From Pseudomonadota bacterium (GTDB taxonomy: Bacteria; Chloroflexota; Ktedonobacteria; Ktedonobacterales; JACDGC01): 33,165 nucleotides of DNA. Of this stretch, positions 16,026 to 23,561 are shown in pieces (the first letter of the stretch is position 1; each line of letters begins with the position of its first letter). The position numbers were made by a program, and so were the translations under genes. Where the stretch lies: NCBI GenBank assembly GCA_021323815.1, contig JAJPKG010000445.1, positions 1-33,165 on the forward strand. The letters are read 5' to 3'. Below the pieces are notes generated by a model. That model made no database searches. It was given only the letters and a program-made list of their open reading frames with translations, and was not told the DNA's origin.

Positions 16026-16823
16026 TTATATCCCCCGTTTGCCGCCCCAGATGATGCGGTGCAGTTGCGGCAGCACGCGCAGGTCATACGCGCGCCACCT
16101 GGCAGCATCAGGGCCGATGGCAACGGCCTCGGTGAGGGCGCGCAATGCGGCGGCATATTCCGCCACGCCGGCATGCTCCATCCCCTCTGGTTGCAAGATG
16201 ATGGGGATGCGCTGCGCGGCGACCTCTGGGAGGGATTGCAGCAGATTCCAGGTCAGGGTGAGATCTTCCGGCGTGGCGATGACGAATTTGAAAAGCAGCC
16301 TCCCATGCAGCGTGCCATTCTCTTTCGCCGCCAGATAGCGCCGCAGAATATCAGGACGCTCGATCATCTTGCTGCTGCCCAGCTTGGGGCTGATCGACCA
16401 TGAATCGATCAATCCTGCCAGCGCGGCACGATAGATCGTCCCATTGGTCTGAATGTCGAGATAGTGTCCGTTGGCTTTCAGCCGCCGCACCAGATCCAGG
16501 AAGAGCGACTGCGGCGCGGTCAGCGGCTCACCGCCCGTCAGGCACACCGCCATATTGCCCTGCTCGGCTGCCCACGCGGCCAGTTCTTCCGGCGAACGCT
16601 CGTAATACGTGTCGCTCCAATGCTGCACGGCATATTTGGTGTCGCACCACGCGCAATAATAATTGCAGCCAAACAAGCGAATAAAGCTGAACGGCTGCCC
16701 GATATCCAATCCCTCGCCCTGAATGGAGACGAATTGCTCGCTGACCCGCAGCAGCTTCGTCCGCTGCGAAGCGTCGTTCACCACAGGAATTGCTATAGAT
16801 TGTTGCCCGGTGCTATCAAACAT
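16026..16823 (-). CDS. queE: 7-carboxy-7-deazaguanine synthase (radical SAM)
   Basis: QueE converts 6-carboxy-tetrahydropterin to 7-carboxy-7-deazaguanine in the queuosine pathway. The 265-residue protein has the family start FVSIQGEG, then the radical-SAM cluster CNYYCAWC with C53, C57 and C60 spaced CX3CX2C to bind a 4Fe-4S cluster. The SAM-binding CLTGGEPL and DIQTNGT follow. It is a little longer than the usual 210-245 residues because of an N-terminal extension of about 25 residues, so the start may lie further in. ATG at 16823 is used; a GTG lies one codon upstream. queC lies 91 nt upstream on the same strand, and its product uses the QueE product. queD and queF are not in the window. 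Confidence 0.94.
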   Translation of the reverse strand: MFDSTGQQSIAIPVVNDASQRTKLLRVSEQFVSIQGEGLDIGQPFSFIRLFGCNYYCAWCDTKYAVQHWSDTYYERSPEELAAWAAEQGNMAVCLTGGEPLTAPQSLFLDLVRRLKANGHYLDIQTNGTIYRAALAGLIDSWSISPKLGSSKMIERPDILRRYLAAKENGTLHGRLLFKFVIATPEDLTLTWNLLQSLPEVAAQRIPIILQPEGMEHAGVAEYAAALRALTEAVAIGPDAARWRAYDLRVLPQLHRIIWGGKRGI

Positions 16824-16914
16824 CACTTACTCGATATTGACCTCACTCCAGCCCACGCAGGCGGACTTCGTGGCCGTCAGGCCCTTAGGCGCGAATGTAT
16901 TCGCCGGCTCCCTC

Positions 16915-17607
16915 TCACTCGGCATAGGCAATGGGATCGGTCGCGCCGGCCTCGGCAAATCCCTTCAGGCGCAGCAGGCAGCTATCGCACGTGCCACAGG
17001 CGACCTCACCGCCCTCATAGCAACTCCACGTCAGCTCATAGGGCACGCCCAGCGCCAGCCCACGCTCGATGATCTGCGCTTTCGTCCAGTTGATCAACGG
17101 CGCGTGGATGTGCAGCGTGCGCCCGTCCTGCGTCCCCGCCTTCGTCGCCAGGTTCGCTGTTTGGGTGAAAGCTTCGATGAACGCCGGTCGGCAATCGGGG
17201 TACCCGGAATAATCAAGCGAGTTTATCCCCAGGAAGATATCATCAGCTTCCACGACCTCGGCGTAAGCGGTGGCGAAGCTGAGAAAGATGAGGTTGCGGC
17301 CAGGAACATAGGTGATGGGGATATCGCGGCCCATATCTGCGAGCGATCGGCCATGCGGCACAGCAATGTCAGCTGTGAGTGCGCTGCCACCGAAAGCGCG
17401 CAGATCAAAGCGCACCACGCGGTGCTCCACGGCTCCCAGCGCCCGCGAGACGGCCTCAGCGGCATGCAACTCGCGGCGGTGGCGCTGCCCATAATCGAAG
17501 GCCAGCGTATACAACACGAAGCCTTCATCCCGCGCAATCGCCGCTGATGTCGAAGAATCCAGTCCGCCCGAAAGCAGCACCACCGCTTTTTTCGCCGCTG
17601 TCGCCAT
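16915..17607 (-). CDS. queC: 7-cyano-7-deazaguanine synthase
   Basis: QueC makes preQ0 from 7-carboxy-7-deazaguanine, ammonia and ATP, the step after QueE in queuosine synthesis. The 230-residue protein has the PP-loop ATP motif VVLLSGGLDSS (9-19), the segment AFDYGQRH, YVPGRNLIFLS, and LGINSLDYSGYPDCRPAF, all typical of QueC. The C-terminal zinc site is C196, C204, C207 and C210 (CGTCDSC). Length is normal. It sits between a small ORF upstream (28 nt away) and queE downstream, all on the minus strand, and is probably co-transcribed with them. I saw no preQ1 riboswitch-like structure before the operon. Confidence 0.96.
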   Translation of the reverse strand: MATAAKKAVVLLSGGLDSSTSAAIARDEGFVLYTLAFDYGQRHRRELHAAEAVSRALGAVEHRVVRFDLRAFGGSALTADIAVPHGRSLADMGRDIPITYVPGRNLIFLSFATAYAEVVEADDIFLGINSLDYSGYPDCRPAFIEAFTQTANLATKAGTQDGRTLHIHAPLINWTKAQIIERGLALGVPYELTWSCYEGGEVACGTCDSCLLRLKGFAEAGATDPIAYAE

Positions 17608-17635
17608 TGTTGCACGCTCCCGCGCCGCGCCTCGC

Positions 17636-17875
17636 TCAGTGTGCCATTTTCACGCGGCCATTCTCTTGCATTGTATGCCGCCGCGAGGCAGATTGCAATC
17701 GCAATGGATCAGCGTCGCTCAACCTCGGCGAGGTGATGCCCATCACGCGCTTTCTGCCGTCTCCTCCAATTTGCAGAGGAACTCGCGCACGTGGACGAAT
17801 AATGCGATTTCCCGCAGGATCAACCCAGTAACGCTCGCCCAAGCGTGGCAGATCTTGCGATGCTGATGCGTGCAT
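17636..17875 (-). CDS. Small protein of unknown function heading the queC operon
   Basis: A 79-residue reading frame begins at ATG 17875, preceded by TTTAGGAGG with a 6-nt spacing, one of the best ribosome binding sites in the window. The product is basic and hydrophilic, without membrane segments or cysteines. Its middle part reads RYWVDPAGNRIIRPRARVPL, then QIGGDGRKRVMGI, and looks like a compact beta-rich segment; the last 30 residues look disordered. I do not recognise a family. It ends 28 nt before queC on the same strand, so it could be a queuosine-linked protein or an unrelated operon leader. An upstream ATG at 17920 would add 15 residues but lacks this site. Confidence 0.6.
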   Translation of the reverse strand: MHASASQDLPRLGERYWVDPAGNRIIRPRARVPLQIGGDGRKRVMGITSPRLSDADPLRLQSASRRHTMQENGRVKMAH

Positions 17876-17908
17876 GTGTGGCCTCCTAAAGAAAGGGGTT
17901 TCACCGGA

Positions 17909-17917
17909 AGTATGGCA
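17909..17917 (-). promoter_or_regulatory. Extended -10 candidate for the small ORF-queC-queE operon
   Basis: TGC-CATACT on the minus strand, about 34 nt before the ATG at 17875. The -35 is poor. It lies back-to-back with the promoter at 17929-17957. Confidence 0.35.
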
Positions 17918-17928
17918 CACCTGCGCAG

Positions 17929-17957
17929 TTGCCCCACCTGCATCACTGGCATATGAT
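17929..17957 (+). promoter_or_regulatory. Promoter of the BTAD regulator gene
   Basis: TTGCCC (17929-17934), a 17-nt spacer and TATGAT (17952-17957). The start is expected near 17964, 30 nt before the ATG at 17994, which has AGAAGGA as ribosome binding site. Confidence 0.6.
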
Positions 17958-17993
17958 AGATCTGAGCGAGATAATCACCAGAAGGATCGAGCG

Positions 17994-19310
17994 ATGACGG
18001 TGCGGGTTTTCTTGCTGGGGCAGCCGCAGATTACGCGCGACGACGCGCCGGTGCCGCTGAGCATCGCCAAGGCATATGGGGTGCTGGCGCTGCTGGCGAC
18101 GGGCGTACAGCCCCGCGAGCGCGTGATGGAACTGCTGTGGCCGGAGCGCGCTCCCGCTGTCGCTCGCAAGAATCTGCGCAATACGCTGTGGGCGCTGCGC
18201 CGCGTGCTGGCAGATGATGCAGTTATCTCCACCGCCGCGCACCTGGCGCTGACCGGTTCCTTGTGGGTGGATGTGCGCGTCTTTGCCCAAACCGGCGATC
18301 TCGCACTGTTTCGCGGGCCGCTGCTCGACGGTCTCACCTTCGCTGATGCGCCGGATTTCGAGCACTGGCTGGACCGCGAGCGTGAGCGGCTGCTGGCGGA
18401 GTATCTTGCAGGACTGGCCGAGCGTATCATGCGGGCGCAGGCGGCAGGCGAGTGGCAGCGTGTCATCAGCCTTGCCCAAAGGGGACTCGCCCACGCGCCG
18501 CTGGATGAGGCGCTGCACCGTAGCGTGATGGAAGCACTGGCGCGCCAGGGGCAACGCGCCGCAGCGATGGAACATTTCGCCGCGTTTCAAGAACAGCTTG
18601 TGGCAACGCTCGGCATCGCACCGGAACCAGCGACCCTGGCCCTGCATGATAGCATCAGCGCGGGAACCCTGACAACGCAGCAAGCTATCATGACCGAACC
18701 GCCCCGCATGGCATCTGCCGCCGAGGCCGCCGCGCCCTTCGCGCTGGCGCTTTCCGCCGTCTTGAGCGAAACCGCCTTCGCGCATGGACCATACGATCTG
18801 CCGCCCACGCCGGTGCATGGGCTGGGGCAGGGATGGCTGCTGGCGTGGCAAGGCGACATTCCCGGCGCGCTGGATTCGTTCACGGCAGCTCTTGATGCGT
18901 TCACCGCCGCGCGTCTGCCCCACGCCATCGCGCTCGTCTGCGCCGAGATCGCCGCGCTGCACCTGGCGCAAGGCGCAGATGCCGAAGTCGCCGCGTGGCT
19001 TGCACGCGCCAAAGAAGCTGCACCGCCCACGCACACCGCGCCATGCTTGCATCGCCTCCTCGTCACGCTGGACGGCCTCTTGCAGGTACGCCACAGCCTG
19101 GCAGCCGATGACCGGGCCGATCTGCTCATCGCCGCACAACATTTCCAGCACCAGCAGTTGCCACTGCATCAGGTGGCGGCGCGGGGCGAGCTTGGCCGCG
19201 CCCTGGTTGCCGCCGGCGTGCTCGCACCGGATATCCTCATCGCCGCCAAGGGGATCGATCCCGCCTCGCGTGCCGCCCTCGACGCGCTGCAATTGTCGCG
19301 TCGCCCATAA
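17994..19310 (+). CDS. BTAD-domain transcriptional regulator (SARP/AfsR-like)
   Basis: The 438-residue protein has an N-terminal winged helix-turn-helix of the OmpR/DnrI type (about 1-94, with ELLWPERAPAVARKNLRNTL) followed by a bacterial transcriptional activation domain (about 95-225, helical repeats with FRGPLLDG, the DFEHWLDRERERL helix and a LHRSVMEAL helix). This pair is typical of SARP-type activators. Residues 250-438 form a helical, TPR-like region that includes WLLAWQGDIPGALDSF. No NB-ARC or AAA ATPase domain is present, unlike AfsR or MalT-like large forms. The ATG at 17994 is supported by AGAAGGA at a 7-nt spacing and a promoter upstream; the frame is open further 5'. Its targets are unknown; the divergent queC operon is a candidate. 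Confidence 0.88.
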   Translation: MTVRVFLLGQPQITRDDAPVPLSIAKAYGVLALLATGVQPRERVMELLWPERAPAVARKNLRNTLWALRRVLADDAVISTAAHLALTGSLWVDVRVFAQTGDLALFRGPLLDGLTFADAPDFEHWLDRERERLLAEYLAGLAERIMRAQAAGEWQRVISLAQRGLAHAPLDEALHRSVMEALARQGQRAAAMEHFAAFQEQLVATLGIAPEPATLALHDSISAGTLTTQQAIMTEPPRMASAAEAAAPFALALSAVLSETAFAHGPYDLPPTPVHGLGQGWLLAWQGDIPGALDSFTAALDAFTAARLPHAIALVCAEIAALHLAQGADAEVAAWLARAKEAAPPTHTAPCLHRLLVTLDGLLQVRHSLAADDRADLLIAAQHFQHQQLPLHQVAARGELGRALVAAGVLAPDILIAAKGIDPASRAALDALQLSRRP

Positions 19311-19330
19311 AGAGGGATCATCTTTCTTGC

Positions 19331-19358
19331 TTGCTCGGCTTGGCGAGTTCAGTATGCT
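19331..19358 (+). promoter_or_regulatory. Promoter candidate before the 67-residue ORF
   Basis: TTGCTC (19331-19336), a 16-nt spacer and TATGCT (19353-19358). The ATG at 19389 lies about 24 nt after the predicted start. Confidence 0.5.
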
Positions 19359-19388
19359 GGAAACAGAACTCGCTGCACAGAGGTACGC

Positions 19389-19592
19389 ATGATGGTGCCG
19401 CTCTATTTTCACCTGCTGGCCTATCTAGCGCTGGCATTGCGCGACCAGTTGCGCGTCGCCTCCGTGATGATGCTGCTCGCCGCGTTCGCCATGCTCGCAG
19501 CCGCCCACCGCTTTCAGCGCCGCCCACACCCAACTGGAAACATCATTCCCTTTCGACAGCGTGAACGCCAAGACACAAAGCGAGCGGCATAA
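19389..19592 (+). CDS. Small membrane protein, hypothetical
   Basis: The reading frame encodes 67 residues. Residues about 5-17 and 24-40 are hydrophobic, separated by the short polar stretch RDQLR, and the C-terminus is basic (RFQRRPHPT, then FRQRERQDTKR). It looks like a one- or two-span membrane peptide with a cytosolic basic tail. AGAGGT precedes the ATG at a short spacing and a promoter candidate lies just upstream. It ends 18 nt before the convergent comB-like gene. No family is recognised. Small size keeps confidence moderate. Confidence 0.5.
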   Translation: MMVPLYFHLLAYLALALRDQLRVASVMMLLAAFAMLAAAHRFQRRPHPTGNIIPFRQRERQDTKRAA

Positions 19593-19610
19593 ATCTGGTA
19601 TGATCTTTAT

Positions 19611-20369
19611 TTATCTATAGGTGATAACGAGCGTTCCATTGGCTCCACGCCCCGTCACGCGAGGAATGATCGCGCTGGCATCCACTGCCGCACACGCCAC
19701 GAGATCTTCAGCCAGGCCAATCTGTTGCACGGCGCGCCCCGCATCCGAACGAATGAGGACATCCAGCGGAGCGCCTGAGGTGCGGGCAATATGGTGGGCG
19801 ATCAACGCCCCCTCGCTCAAGCGTAGTTCCCGGTCAACTTCATCCGCATGGCGCTGCGCGATATCAACGATCACCCCAGCGGTAAAGAGATCGTCCAGCG
19901 CAGTGCGGTCGTGGCGACCGGCACAGGCCAGAATGAACACGGCTTCCTGCTGCAAAGCGAGAGCGGCGATAGCGCTGGCGTTGCGCAACGCGGCGGCATA
20001 GACGGTGCCGGCACCATTCGCCTGGGCAGACAGCAAGGCGCGGGTGCCGTTGGTTGTGACGAACGCGAATTGTCGTCCGGCAATAGCCGCGCGCGCGAGA
20101 TCAGCGGGGCTGTTGCCGAAATCAAAGCCTGCCGGCGCGAGACCGCCTTCTTCTCCGGCCAGCAACATGCCGGGATGCTGCACGGCAAGCCGGCGCGCCG
20201 AAGGAACATCCTCCATCACCAGCACGCGCGCCGCCTGCCGCTCGCCCAAAACGACAAGCGTGGTGGTCGCGCGCACCACATCAATGACCGCGCACGCCGC
20301 GCCGGGATGCTCGCGCAAAGCAGTGGGCAATTCAGTTGGAGAGCAAACGACATCAATCCACATGATCAT
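19611..20369 (-). CDS. ComB-like 2-phosphosulfolactate phosphatase family protein
   Basis: The 252-residue protein matches the ComB family: IDVVRATTTLVVLGE near the N-terminus, GEEGGLAPAGFDFGNSP in the middle, then FVTTNGTRALLSA, and a helical ALIAHHIA segment near the end. In methanogens ComB is a magnesium-dependent phosphatase that makes sulfolactate during coenzyme M synthesis. Many bacteria without coenzyme M encode it, where the substrate is less certain. The ATG at 20369 (MIMWIDVV) gives the usual N-terminus; the frame is open to 20432 but those extra residues look non-homologous. The ribosome binding site is weak. No other sulfolactate or coenzyme M genes are nearby. Confidence 0.87.
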   Translation of the reverse strand: MIMWIDVVCSPTELPTALREHPGAACAVIDVVRATTTLVVLGERQAARVLVMEDVPSARRLAVQHPGMLLAGEEGGLAPAGFDFGNSPADLARAAIAGRQFAFVTTNGTRALLSAQANGAGTVYAAALRNASAIAALALQQEAVFILACAGRHDRTALDDLFTAGVIVDIAQRHADEVDRELRLSEGALIAHHIARTSGAPLDVLIRSDAGRAVQQIGLAEDLVACAAVDASAIIPRVTGRGANGTLVITYR

Positions 20370-20829
20370 GCAGGCGGCAGAGAGTGTTGAGGCACTTCCC
20401 CTCCCCGGCTGTCTGGGGAGCAGGGTTCCCATGCCGAGACGGGATAGGCTGATGGACGGGGCCGCTGCCGGACATGCTCGCTTTCACCAGGGGTGGCAAC
20501 CGTGCCACAAAAACCGCACTACAGGCAAACGCGCTACAAACCACCAACGAACCAACCAATGCTCCGGCCAGATCCTCGCGGGCAGCGAAAGGGAAAGGCT
20601 CGTGACGAGCCGGAGGAAATAAAACGCAGCTGGGCGATCCGGCGGGCAAACCAGAACGCCCCAAACGAAGCGGGAGGCAGAGCCGGCGCGCCGGGAGGCG
20701 GCCATGCTCAATGGAATGCTGCACTACGAGACGATTGGCCGGATGACGAACATGACACCCAGATAAGCCGGGCATCTACTAAGCGAGACGGTCGCCGCGC
20801 TCTTTGGTAACGCCATGATGAAATCGGTA
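20370..20829 (+). other. Poorly explained 460-nt interval between comB-like and Nudix genes
   Basis: The stretch holds one doubtful ORF (20502-20810, listed separately) and a GC-rich hairpin CTCCCC (20401-20406) with GGGGAG (20415-20420). Base composition and codon pattern look less biased than in neighbouring genes. I checked for conserved cores of RNase P RNA, tmRNA and SRP RNA on both strands and saw none. No strong promoter is visible. Confidence 0.5.
20502..20810 (+). CDS. Doubtful small basic protein ORF
   Basis: A GTG at 20502 with AGGGG at an 8-nt spacing opens a frame of 102 residues. The product is very hydrophilic. It begins with PQKPHYRQTRYKPP, has a Lys/Arg-rich middle, a Gly/Ala stretch and an acidic segment RDDWPDDEHDTQ. 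No hydrophobic core is visible, so it would be disordered. Codon third positions are less GC-rich than in neighbouring genes and a long open frame also exists on the opposite strand, so this may not be a gene. It is convergent with the Nudix gene, with 19 nt between them. Confidence 0.3.
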   Translation: MPQKPHYRQTRYKPPTNQPMLRPDPRGQRKGKARDEPEEIKRSWAIRRANQNAPNEAGGRAGAPGGGHAQWNAALRDDWPDDEHDTQISRASTKRDGRRALW

Positions 20830-21444
20830 CTATTGGGGGAGCAGACGCAAGAGATCGGCCAAAATGCGCGCCGTCGCCCCCCAAATGCGATGCGGGCCGT
20901 ACTGATAAAAATAGATTGTGCGCGGAATGCCGTTGCGCATCCATTCTTCGGTGTGATGAATGGCGGGATCTGCCAGCACGGCCAGCGGCGCGTCGATGAC
21001 CGCCGCCACCTCGGCAGGATTGACGGCAGGCGCGATCTCGGCCAGTTGCCCCCGCACCAGGCCCACCTGCGGCGCAATGAGGTAGTTGCTGACAACCGTG
21101 AAGACGGGGGGCAGCACTCCCAAAAATGTCACCCGCGCCGGCTCAAGACCGATCTCTTCCCGCGCCTCGCGCAGAGCCGTTGCCCACAGCGAAGGATCGG
21201 CGGGATCACGCTTGCCGCCGGGAAACGAGATCTCGCCGCTGTGCCGGCTGAGCGTCTGCGCACGTTCGGTGAAGATCAGATGCGGTGTGCCATCACTGCC
21301 GGCATGCAACGGCACCAGCACCGCTGCCGGGCGGGCAGCCAGTGCGGCAGGATCTTCCGGCAGTGCGGCAGGCGCGGTGAGGGCTGCGCGCAGATGCGCA
21401 AGCAGCGCGCCCATGTCGTACAACACCATTTCGCGTTCCACCAT
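20830..21444 (-). CDS. Nudix hydrolase, CoA pyrophosphatase (NudL-like)
   Basis: The 204-residue protein has the CoA-pyrophosphatase form of the Nudix box. The upstream CoA-specific motif is LIFTERAQTLSRHSGEISFP (56-75), followed by GGKRDPADPSLWATALREAR (76-95) and EEIGL (96-100), with E93, E96 and E97 as metal ligands. Such enzymes split CoA and its derivatives into 4'-phosphopantetheine and 3',5'-ADP. Length is normal. The ATG at 21444 follows a GGGGCGGGG stretch, a weak ribosome binding site, and another ATG lies five codons later. It is divergent from the S1 gene. Confidence 0.92.
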   Translation of the reverse strand: MVEREMVLYDMGALLAHLRAALTAPAALPEDPAALAARPAAVLVPLHAGSDGTPHLIFTERAQTLSRHSGEISFPGGKRDPADPSLWATALREAREEIGLEPARVTFLGVLPPVFTVVSNYLIAPQVGLVRGQLAEIAPAVNPAEVAAVIDAPLAVLADPAIHHTEEWMRNGIPRTIYFYQYGPHRIWGATARILADLLRLLPQ

Positions 21445-21532
21445 CTAGGACCCCGCCCCTTTCACAACCTCTCTAAAGTACCATAACACAGAGCAATATT
21501 TGGGATCTTACCGCCGATATGGGAAATTTGGC

Positions 21533-21561
21533 TTGCCAAATCATGACATGTTTGCTATAAT
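21533..21561 (+). promoter_or_regulatory. Strong promoter of the ribosomal protein S1 gene
   Basis: TTGCCA (21533-21538), a 17-nt spacer and a perfect TATAAT (21556-21561) extended by TGC. The predicted start near 21568 leaves a leader of about 310 nt before the S1 start codon. Confidence 0.75.
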
Positions 21562-21567
21562 GAGGCC

Positions 21568-21880
21568 ACGAAGTGGGGGGCACACGCAATCAGGCACGCG
21601 AACACAACGCTAAATCCCTCACCGTGCCATTGCGCGCCACAACGAATCAACCAAAAACGGACGGTGTACACGGTCAGCGTGTGACCATCGACGCTCCACA
21701 CGCTCTGGGACCGCTTGTGCGCTCGCCACATTAGCCCTCACAACAACCTTGCGCTTGAGCATGCTCGCGCGAGATTCTCCGCACGAGGGGGAACGATCCA
21801 GCACAGCGGGCCATGCCATCCCCGGCATGCGCGAGCGGCAGCGTCTAACGCGCCGCACAACAACCGAGCGGGCGGGAAAC
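21568..21880 (+). promoter_or_regulatory. Long 5' leader of the S1 gene
   Basis: About 310 nt separate the predicted transcription start from the ATG at 21881. The leader contains several short hairpins: GGTCA (21672-21676) with TGACC (21682-21686), the palindrome GAGCATGCTC near 21757, and CATGCC (21812-21817) with GGCATG (21824-21829). It starts with the motif shared with the leader at 23439. In E. coli S1 represses its own translation through the rpsA leader; a similar role here is inference. Confidence 0.5.
21578..21600 (+). repeat. Leader motif, copy 1 (S1 leader)
   Basis: GGGCAC, one base, CGCAATCA, directly followed by GGCACGCG. All three blocks recur in the same order at 23439-23465. 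It lies about 10 nt after the predicted transcription start of the S1 gene. Confidence 0.55.
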
Positions 21881-23287
21881 ATGAAAACAATGGATGACGA
21901 AAATCGTATGACAGACCAAAACGACACCGAAGACTCCTTCGCCGACAGCATGGCGGCATATCTGGATGAAGCCGAGCACTCTCTGAAAAGCGTGAAGCGC
22001 GGCGACGTCGTCGAGGGCACGGTGGTGGCAATTGACCGGGAGGAAATTCTGGTTGACATTGGTCTGAAATCAGAGGCCGTGCTGCCCCTGAAGGAGCTTT
22101 CAGCCAACGGCTATGGCTCTTTAGCTGAAATCCACCGCAATGATACCTTGCTGGTGTATGTTTTGCAGCCGGAGACGCCCGAAGGGCATGCCATCGTCTC
22201 CATCCGCAAAGCGCGCCAGGAACACCAGTGGCGCGTGGCGCAAGAGAAGTATGAGCGCGGCGAAATCTTCGATGCCGAGGTCATCGAAAGCAACAAGGGT
22301 GGCCTGATCGTCAATCTTGACGGCGTGCGTGGCTTCGTGCCGATCTCGCAGATCATGCACCTCAAGCGCGAAGACAGCGCTGAGAACGCCGAAACGCTGG
22401 CCAAGCTGCAAGCGATGGTCGGCAAACAGCTGAAACTGAAGATCATTGAGATCAATCGCAATCGCAATCGCCTGATCCTTTCTGAACGCATTGCCATGCA
22501 GGAATGGCGCGCGCGCCGCCGCGACGAGCTGATGAACGAATTGCAGGTCGGTGAAGTGCGGCGCGGCATCGTCAGACATCTGGCACACTTCGGAGCGTTC
22601 GTGGACTTGGGCGGTGCGGACGGACTGGTGCACATCAGCCAGCTGGCATGGAGCCGCGTCAATCACCCCAGCGAGGTGTTGCATGTCGGCCAGGAGGTCG
22701 AGGTGCAGGTGCTCAGCATCGACAAAGAGCGCAAAAAGATCGCTCTGTCGATCAAACGCGCTGAGGTTGATCCCTGGACGACGGTGGAACAGCGCTATCA
22801 CATCGGGCAGGTGGTGACCGGCATCATCACTAAGATCGCCCCCTTCGGCGCGTTCGCACGCATCGAAAACGGCATCGAAGGCTTGATCCACGTCACGGAG
22901 ATCTATCCGCCGACGACCGATGCCAAGCTGGCCCTGAAAGAAGGCCAGGAGGTGCAGGTGCAGGTGTTGCGCATCGAAAGCGACCGCCGCCGCCTGGGCC
23001 TGAGCATGCGCGCCCTGGCCGCGCCGGATGCTCCCGCGCCCGTCGTCCCCGACGAGGTGCTGGATCAAGCGTTCGAGGCGATGCCGAAGGAAGAGACGGC
23101 TCCCGCGCCACAGGCTTCCGGCACGCAACAGGCCGCCGCGCCCACGCAGCCGGCACAACCGGAAGCGCCCACCACCGCGTTCGGTGCCGCTTTCGCACAA
23201 GCCGCCGCGCGCCTGAGCAGCGACGCCAACAGCAACGGAAGCGCGCCGCCCACGAACGAGCTGGGCGAGGGCGAGTCGAAAGCCTAG
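21881..23287 (+). CDS. rpsA: Ribosomal protein S1, four S1 domains
   Basis: S1 binds mRNA and helps deliver it to the 30S subunit. The 468-residue protein has four OB-fold S1 domains at about 38-112, 125-203, 221-293 and 307-378. The last two are the most typical, with HFGAFVDLGGADGLVHIS and PFGAFARIENGIEGLIHVTE. Residues 379-468 are an Ala/Pro/Gln-rich, probably disordered tail. E. coli S1 has six domains; four-domain forms are common in Gram-positive bacteria and other phyla. The ATG at 21881 follows GGCGGGAAAC, a modest ribosome binding site; further ATG codons at 21890 and 21908 are possible. A strong promoter, a long leader and a terminator make it a single-gene unit. Confidence 0.93.
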   Translation: MKTMDDENRMTDQNDTEDSFADSMAAYLDEAEHSLKSVKRGDVVEGTVVAIDREEILVDIGLKSEAVLPLKELSANGYGSLAEIHRNDTLLVYVLQPETPEGHAIVSIRKARQEHQWRVAQEKYERGEIFDAEVIESNKGGLIVNLDGVRGFVPISQIMHLKREDSAENAETLAKLQAMVGKQLKLKIIEINRNRNRLILSERIAMQEWRARRRDELMNELQVGEVRRGIVRHLAHFGAFVDLGGADGLVHISQLAWSRVNHPSEVLHVGQEVEVQVLSIDKERKKIALSIKRAEVDPWTTVEQRYHIGQVVTGIITKIAPFGAFARIENGIEGLIHVTEIYPPTTDAKLALKEGQEVQVQVLRIESDRRRLGLSMRALAAPDAPAPVVPDEVLDQAFEAMPKEETAPAPQASGTQQAAAPTQPAQPEAPTTAFGAAFAQAAARLSSDANSNGSAPPTNELGEGESKA

Positions 23288-23304
23288 CCTCACGCTGCCC
23301 AACG

Positions 23305-23335
23305 ACGCTGGATGCGAGACCGCATCCGGCGTTTT
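23305..23335 (+). terminator. Rho-independent terminator of the S1 gene
   Basis: ACGCTGGATGCG (23305-23316) pairs with CGCATCCGGCGT (23321-23332), loop AGAC, with one G-U pair, followed by TTTCTTG. It lies 17 nt after the S1 stop codon. Confidence 0.85.
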
Positions 23336-23379
23336 CTTGCTCCCCCACTTGCCCGTTTTTCCTATTTGCAAAGAAGGTG

Positions 23380-23408
23380 TTGCGCGATTTCGCGGAATAC
23401 GTTATACT
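23380..23408 (+). promoter_or_regulatory. Promoter of the two-gene unknown operon
   Basis: TTGCGC (23380-23385), a 17-nt spacer and TATACT (23403-23408), the same hexamers and spacing as the site at 5313-5341. The leader to the ATG at 23562 is about 147 nt. Confidence 0.65.
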
Positions 23409-23438
23409 AAGCGCCGTCTAGACGGGCTTTCGCTTGGT

Positions 23439-23465
23439 GGGCACCGCAATCACGCCCGGCACGCG
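23439..23465 (+). repeat. Leader motif, copy 2
   Basis: GGGCAC and CGCAATCA, then five inserted bases CGCCC, then GGCACGCG: the three blocks of the S1 leader motif in the same order (22 identical positions with two gaps). Here the motif sits inside a potential stem, GGTGG (23436-23440) with CCACC (23466-23470). Confidence 0.55.
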
Positions 23466-23561
23466 CCACCAATGACTATGCGAACCCAGCCCGGCAACCC
23501 GCCGCCAGCCGAGCAAATGGAGCGCGGGCACGTTCGCCGAAATGAGAGAGGGCCATATTTC

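Noticed and set aside
17640..17870. A preQ1 riboswitch before queC
   Set aside because: No preQ1-type hairpin followed by an A-rich tail is present before the small ORF or queC.
20370..20829. Possible structural RNA (RNase P, tmRNA or SRP RNA) in the unexplained stretch
   Set aside because: None of the conserved cores of these RNAs is visible on either strand, and no promoter of good quality precedes the stretch.
22121..23371. Long minus-strand ORF opposite the S1 gene
   Set aside because: The plus strand encodes four clear S1 domains; the minus frame has no recognisable content and is caused by the GC-rich codon pattern.
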